Shown here one piece after another: positions 61,901-64,000 of a stretch of 64,000 nt of DNA (positions within the stretch are counted from its first letter, which is position 1; each line of letters opens with the position of its first letter). The stretch is from Polaromonas sp. (GTDB lineage: Bacteria; Pseudomonadota; Gammaproteobacteria; Burkholderiales; Burkholderiaceae_C), in assembly GCA_021731285.1 (NCBI GenBank), contig JAKFXR010000024.1:30950-94949 (forward strand). Direction: 5' to 3'. Position numbers and translations under genes: made by a program. The notes under the pieces were generated by a model. The model did not search any database, was not told the DNA's origin, and saw only the letters and a program-made list of their open reading frames with translations.

Positions 61901-64000
61901 TTGGTCGTCATAGTCAGCGTGTCGGTGCCGTTGTAGTTGGTGTTGGGAACATAGGTCACGTTGGAGGCCAACGTGGCATTGATCTGTGTCACGGTACCGG
62001 TGAGGGTCACGGTGCCTGTACCACTGTTGGTGATGGTTGCCGTACCGCCTGTGACCGTCAACGTGCCGTTTGCAACCGCAAGCGTCACTGTCATGGTGCC
62101 GACGTTGCCGTCTGCAGCATCCGATATCGCCAGGCCGGTGATGGCTTTGCTGGTGTCCTCTGCCGTGCTCTGCGCGACCGCAACGGTGTTGACCGGCGCG
62201 TCATTCACAGGGGTAATGTTCAGGGTGATGTTGTCCGTGTCCGTCTGCGCACCACCTGCCCCCGTATTTCCACCGTCGTTCGTGGTCATGGTCATCACGA
62301 CGCTGCCGTTGGCATTGCTGGCAGTGGTGAACATCACGTTGGAAGCGGCGATATAGGCATTGATATCTGCCTGCAAGCCGGTCATTGTCAATGCTGCGCC
62401 GCCAGATCCGGCGATCGTCACCCCGCCACCCGACGTGGCCGTAAAGGTGCCAACCGGGACGCTCAGCGTGACCGATATGACGCCGGATGCGACGTCGACG
62501 TCACCGACGCTGAAGCCCGTAATGGCGGTCGCGACATCCTCTGTCACCGAGATGGAACTGGGCACTGCGTTGACCGGCGCATCATTGACCGCAGTCACGG
62601 TCACGTCAACCGTGGCCGTTTCGACCGCACCACCGGATGTAACGGTGTATGTGAAGGACGCGGGGCCGACATAGTTGTTCGCCGGCGTAAAGACCAGCTG
62701 CCCCAACACATTGAGGCTAACGGTCCCGTTTGTTACGTTGACGGAAGCGCCTCCGGCAGTGATGGCCTGGCCGTCGACCGCTGTGATCGTGCGCCCGGCA
62801 TTTTCAAAGCTGTCATTCGTCAAGACGCTGATCGTCAGGGGAGAATCCTCGGCAGTTGTTACCGTGTCGTTGGCAATATCTGCTACCGGGGATACGGCAA
62901 TACTCACCGTATCTATATCAGTCAATGCGCCACCGCCGACGTTGCCACCGTCGTTGGTTGTCATTGTCAGGGTAGCGGTGCCATAGAAGTCTGCTGTTGG
63001 CACATAGGTCACCGATGCGGCCAGTGTGGCGTTGATCTGCGCCACGGTACCCGTCAAGGTGACGGTGTTGGTTCCGCTGTTGGTGATGGTGGCCGTTCCA
63101 CCGCTCACGGTCATCGTACCGTTGGTCACAGCCAGGGTGACCGTCATGGTGCCGCTGTCGCCGTCGGTCGCGTCTGAGATTGCAAGGCCGGTAATGGCTT
63201 TGCTTGCTTCCTCGGTACTTGTTTGCGCCACCGGCACCGTATTGACAGGCGCGTCGTTCACAGGGCTAACCGTAATGGAAACTGTGTCGGTCCCGCTTGA
63301 GAATGCAGTGACTCCACCGTTGACAGAAGTGTCGACCTTGTTCCCGGCAGTGCCCGAAGTTTGATCCCAGGCTCGAATCGTCAGGCCCGCTGTGACGGTA
63401 CCGTTGTAATTGGCATTAGGCTGGAAATAAACACGTGTATTGGGATTCGAGGCCAAAAGCAACGCACTGGTATTCGCCACCGCCCCCAGCAGGTTCCAGT
63501 TAGCGCCACCATCAACCGAGTAGTGCCAGGTGCCATTGGCAGTATCAGCCGCCGTGATCGCCACGCCCTGTACCGCGCTGCTGTCTGCGTCGCTGACGCC
63601 CCCCATCAAGCTTGTAACCAAGCTACCGACCGCCCCCACAGGGGCAGCAGCGTCTTCATTGACGGCTGCCAGGGTTACCGCTGTGTCTGAAATCACCGGG
63701 CCATCGTTGGTGCCTGTGATATTCACGGTTACGGTGGTACTTCCCCCGTCAGTAGTCACTACGGTAAAGACTTCCGTGACAACCTGGCTGGCATTAATCT
63801 GATTTGGGGAGCCTGTGGTGGTGTAGCTCCACACGCCGGCGCTGTTGATCACGAAGGTGCCGTAGGTGCCTACCGTGCCGGTGTGCGGCGTGACCGTGGC
63901 GTCTGTGGCATCGGCATCGCTCAGCGTCAGGGTGCCGCTGGCGGTCAGGGCGGCGTTGGTCTCTGTCAGGTTGGACGTGGCGCTGGTCAGCGTGGCCACG
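52936..64000 (-). CDS. Giant RTX adhesin (LapA/BapA-like), N terminus outside the window
   Basis: At least 3,688 residues of one open frame, running off the right edge. From right to left (N to C) it shows many Ig-like/cadherin-like repeats of about 90-150 residues, each ending near VNDAP. Then come a jelly-roll-like module (about nt 55.3-55.9 kb, ending VGGYFDDIRLIEA), a Calx-beta-like repeat (54.6-54.95 kb), a LamG/concanavalin-like domain (53.8-54.6 kb, GQWTFDEGFG...), four to five RTX nonapeptides (53340-53492, e.g. GGAGADVLSGGDGRD) for calcium binding, and a type I secretion C-terminal signal. Secretion through the neighbouring TolC-like protein and cleavage by the LapG-like protease are inferred from context. 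The LapG site and anchor would be in the missing N terminus. Confidence 0.94.
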   Translation of the reverse strand, partial: VATLTSATSNLTETNAALTASGTLTLSDADATDATVTPHTGTVGTYGTFVINSAGVWSYTTTGSPNQINASQVVTEVFTVVTTDGGSTTVTVNITGTNDGPVISDTAVTLAAVNEDAAAPVGAVGSLVTSLMGGVSDADSSAVQGVAITAADTANGTWHYSVDGGANWNLLGAVANTSALLLASNPNTRVYFQPNANYNGTVTAGLTIRAWDQTSGTAGNKVDTSVNGGVTAFSSGTDTVSITVSPVNDAPVNTVPVAQTSTEEASKAITGLAISDATDGDSGTMTVTLAVTNGTMTVSGGTATITNSGTNTVTLTGTVAQINATLAASVTYVPTADFYGTATLTMTTNDGGNVGGGALTDIDTVSIAVSPVADIANDTVTTAEDSPLTISVLTNDSFENAGRTITAVDGQAITAGGASVNVTNGTVSLNVLGQLVFTPANNYVGPASFTYTVTSGGAVETATVDVTVTAVNDAPVNAVPSSISVTEDVATAITGFSVGDVDVASGVISVTLSVPVGTFTATSGGGVTIAGSGGAALTMTGLQADINAYIAASNVMFTTASNANGSVVMTMTTNDGGNTGAGGAQTDTDNITLNITPVNDAPVNTVAVAQSTAEDTSKAITGLAISDAADGNVGTMTVTLAVANGTLTVTGGTATITNSGTGTVTLTGTVTQINATLASNVTYVPNTNYNGTDTLTMTTNDGGNVGGGALTDVDTVSISISAVNDAPVNTTPVSSAVTEDVATVVTGISVSDVDAAGSTINVTLSVPAGVLSAVSSGGVTVTGAGSGSMTLAGTQANINAFIAASNVTYQTAANANGSVTLTVTTTDLGNTGTGGTLTDVDTVTLNITAVNDAPTLTATANNPTFTEGAGSAQAAAVSVFSGATVGTVEAGQTISGLTFTVGGLQNGASETIVVDGTTITLGANSSGTTSTNGLGYSVTVSAGTATVVLTGGTLSTAAAAALVNGVTYQNTNVNDPTAGNRAFTLTQIQDSGGTANGGVNTTNVSIGSNVAVVARNDAPTLTTTSVSPSFTEGASSAQGAAVTVFSGTSVSVVEAGQTISGLTFTVGGLVNGANETIVVDGTTIALGASSGPLTTATNGLTYNVSVAAGTATITLSNGALTTAAAQTLVNAIAYQNTNVNDPTAGDRTFTLTQIQDSGGTAGGGVNTTALSDVSTVTVLSRNDAPTLSATAVNSTTTEAAGAGNQAPSVASIFNVTSLGTVEAGQTITSVTFTVSGLVDGAKESISVNGTTITFGDDVSGWTATNGLVYTSTVSGGTATVTLTGSSITAAMINSTSYQNTSVDNPTAGVRTFTLTQVQDSGGTANGGVDTSAPGIASTVTVVPANDAPILDLDASVAGTTYATTYMFSTGGGAAGAAVKIVDSDVLITDLDSPFIASATIDINTNFNDRGTDVLTFTNINPTKFTSTYTAGTGTLVISTIGGQTATLAEYQDALRAVTFDNTGATRDRDRTVNIYVTDTNGTNSATAIATVDFVTTTTPTARAATGSGNEDAASIAVVLNGNDDVAITRFQIASNPANGTLYTDATLSTVVSLNTDYAATGNSRTFYFVPNLNYNGAPTFNFKAGDAGALTVNQTATITVTAVNDAPVLNPATVHTMPAVSQNSGAPVGAVGSSVTTFLGANVTDVDAGAVQGIAVTGTDTVNGTLYFSTDSGTTWRAVGAVSDSSALLLTNVASTRLYFQPAANYSGTVANGFTFRAWDTTTGTAATKVDVSTNGGTTAFSAASDTVAVTVNIFNSAPTLTATAVSPTFTEGAGSTQTAAATVFGSAAVSAVEGGQSITGMTFTVSGLLDGASETIVVDGRTITLGAPSGPLTTVTNGLTYSVTIAAGTATITLSGGTMTGAAAQTLVNGITYQNTSVDNPSAGNRTFTLTQVRDSGGTANGGSDTTNLSIASVVTVVAVNDAPANAFPGTLQTTNEDTARAISGLAITDIDANSSSITVTLVVTNGTLTVSGGSATISNSGTSTVTLTGTVAQINATLAATVSYVPNADYNGPATLTMTTNDGGNTGGGALTDVDVVNISMTAVADIADDTVATTEDAAGTYTVLTNDSFEDGARVISAVDGQAITAGGAAVTVANGTVSLNVSGQLIFTPTGNYNGSTSFTYTVTSGGVTETATTTVNVSAVNDAPVNAVPGSIAVTEDVASALTGISIADVDAASSVVNVTLGVPAGTLAATSGGGVTVTGSGSGSLMLAGTQANINSFIAASSVTYTTEANANGTVTLTVTTTDLGNTGTGGTLTDVDTVTLSITAVNDAPTLDLDGSGAGTGYTAAYTENGAGVQITDSDMVLADDATSLTSATVTLTNWQAGDVLSIGSIPSGITYSLSGPNNNILTLTGTASVADYQVALRAITYSNTSDNPSTTPRSLTIVVNDGLLNSTTATATVSVTAVNDAPVLDLDGSAAGTGFSTYFVRSSGPAPTPVAVADLDNVISDADSANLTGATITLTNWQAGDVIAAGSLPSGITAVVSGANNHIITLSGSSSAANYQTALQAITFTNALTNADLTARAFTVTVTDGALVSNTANATVNIATSTAPVASTASATGNEDAAGGIPVTLSAVDPNGTISTFTLSGLPANGTLYTDAGMTLAVTASTAYAATAGSLTLYFKPTTNWAGSTTFNFFATDNSSTNSATAVATVNATAVADAPTLSVGNSLTQVFNTTWESVGPLTATADDTNNATHAKGTAAIEGWSLATPAVADTVGTSGGTQVSQFYFNADGDQILNSNNATLYTATGMLGSTTGGDAQRVFLHLDNAANGVSAGNPNYQTPAITRTINVTDTSNIYQLSLNYAPDAAPTANTGFQVLVDGVVVGTYTAGAANSSLVWQAVRTGFNFATTGNHTITIQTTSPEGGNGVGGYFDDIRLIEAQGALQDNYNSVNNTYVNNIGNVTRIALAGEITAALVDTDSSETLSLFITNMPGGSRIVSGATTYSPVNGQVTIPYSALATAFIMFPEDYSGRVDLGVTAMSTESSNSATASSSATLTFHIFQQGMSSGNPPLMAVVNDTTIVEGDYAMFDIRLGAQTANDVTVTLQTTNGTATGTDYGATLQYSVNGGTTWTDYTGSMVVSSGKTSVLVRTTTTVDGSIESSETFTLTATVSSGPVINSVAVGTATILDLDSAPILQVRPVGQWTFDEGFGVPALNEYRDIIGTLSDANTTNGNATPTWITGHAGTSGTALQFDGKGASLSVDPAELNPITGSATISFWINTTQKLSTDAAQFGGTDIGWNRPSVIGSEQNGAVNDAQWGWIDNNGRMGLNVGDTAGAKSTTIISDGTWHFVAMTRNSTTGQTQMWVDGVLESTVTAAGLSGTITNVFGIGFTNGVYGNFDRRIDNDKYLNAGIDDLRIYTGVLTNEQVRSIWDTEINHHDVGIANDGTTFQFDVTARAFDTLSVSGLQTGWVISDNAGHSATITTGVTQSVDISTWSFTGPLTVTGVTTAQSALIDITATKGIHQVDQFLNLVSISNAYEGTSGNNTPTLTANSDFAFGNDGIDTLSGGTGDDRLDGGAGADVLSGGDGRDLIVGGQGADNLSGGLGADIFAWELNDGATAGAPVTDTITDFNLATRAAGGDVLDLRDLLVGETAGSVLGQDNLANFLHFEKSGADTIVHISTTGGFAADPHAVGAPSGVVTSAENQRIVLTGVDMIGAYTTDQQVIQDLLTKGKLNTD
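53340..53492 (-). repeat. RTX calcium-binding nonapeptide array
   Basis: Four to five consecutive GGxGxDxLx-type units (GGTGDDRLD, GGAGADVLS, GGDGRDLIV, GGQGADNLS, GGLGADIFA) near the C terminus of the adhesin. They fold on calcium outside the cell and mark a type I secretion substrate. Confidence 0.93.
55960..64000 (-). repeat. Tandem Ig-like/cadherin-like repeats of the adhesin stalk
   Basis: At least four module classes alternate, all joined by AVNDAP-like linkers. Class 1 has ITGLAISDxD..TMTVTLAVTNG and TYVPNxxYNGTxTLTMTTNDGG. Class 2 has SFTEGASSAQ, VEAGQTISGLTFTVGGL and FTLTQIQDSGGTANGG. Class 3 has DTVTTAEDSPLTISVLTNDS and TFTYTVTSGG. Class 4 has APVGAVGSLVTSL, YSVDGGANW and YFQPNANYNGT. 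DNA identity between units is far lower than protein similarity, so they are old or diversified copies. Confidence 0.88.

Noticed and set aside
54982..63177. Very long plus-strand open frames (600-700 codons) opposite the adhesin gene
   Set aside because: They read antisense through the Thr/Ala/Val-rich repeats, have no start context or known domains, and their Arg/Gly/Cys-rich composition follows from the codon pattern of the minus-strand gene.
55960..64000. Regular repeats that could be taken for a CRISPR array or satellite DNA
   Set aside because: The period is about 270-450 nt, units differ strongly at DNA level and all stay in one reading frame that encodes Ig-like domains; there are no short identical repeats with unique spacers.
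1..64000. tRNA, rRNA or riboswitch genes
   Set aside because: Reading the intergenic gaps showed no cloverleaf, rRNA core or riboswitch-like conserved stretches; gaps are mostly short or filled by repeats.

Overview
The window is a 64-kb stretch of GC-rich bacterial chromosome. It looks like a betaproteobacterium of the order Burkholderiales, most likely family Comamonadaceae (Polaromonas/Rhodoferax/Variovorax type). The reasons are: Bug-type tripartite-tricarboxylate binding proteins, a fused flavin monooxygenase/old-yellow-enzyme for aromatic acyl-CoA, NodI/NodJ-like exporter genes, and several dispersed intergenic repeats whose style I associate with this family. There is no rRNA or tRNA, so the genus is an inference. 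Both edges cut genes: glutathione reductase on the left and a giant adhesin on the right.

Layout. 1-5.6 kb: glutathione reductase (partial), AMP nucleosidase, a siderophore-interacting flavoprotein behind a Fur-like site, and a NodIJ-type exporter. 5.6-6.2 kb: a non-coding repeat island. 6.2-11.9 kb: TetR regulator with a fatty-acid desaturase, a methyltransferase, the OhrR/Ohr organic-peroxide pair with a very clear promoter/operator, a DUF2855 protein and SrkA kinase. 12-18 kb: an overlapping L,D-transpeptidase/M23 peptidase pair, HtpG with a near-consensus sigma-32 promoter, a lipase-like hydrolase and an RluF-type pseudouridine synthase. 18-25.1 kb: a seven-gene minus-strand operon combining a NitT/TauT-type ABC importer with a dihydropyrimidinase-like amidohydrolase, a DUF1445 hydro-lyase, an SDR lacking its catalytic Tyr/Lys and a HbpS-like protein, controlled by a divergent GntR regulator. 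25.3-34.8 kb: a Crp/Fnr regulator facing an acyl-CoA ligase plus branched-chain-type ABC importer operon (livGHM, binding protein, livF) and a PaaK-like ligase. 35-39 kb: two Bug binding proteins flanking an unknown 122-aa protein, a DUF1840 protein and a 2OG-Fe dioxygenase. 39.2-46.7 kb: an aerobic aryl-CoA catabolic operon (2-aminobenzoyl-CoA or salicylyl-CoA type) with MarR regulator, CoA ligase, hydratase, acyl-CoA dehydrogenase, thioesterase and RidA. 46.8-64 kb: a biofilm adhesion module made of a PAS-REC protein, a TolC-family secretion porin with an extra C-terminal domain, LapG-like protease, LapD-like degenerate GGDEF/EAL receptor, and a >3,687-residue RTX adhesin.

How it works together. 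The catabolic blocks follow one logic: import an organic acid, activate it to a CoA ester, degrade it by ring hydroxylation or beta-oxidation-like steps. Each block has its own local regulator and a recognisable operator palindrome. The last 17 kb look like a self-contained Lap system, in which cyclic-di-GMP binding by the inactive GGDEF/EAL protein would hold back the periplasmic protease and keep the adhesin on the surface. The least expected signals are two dispersed repeat families. Most copies lie in a fixed orientation just behind stop codons, and one copy has been captured in frame inside the monooxygenase gene next to its FAD-binding motif.
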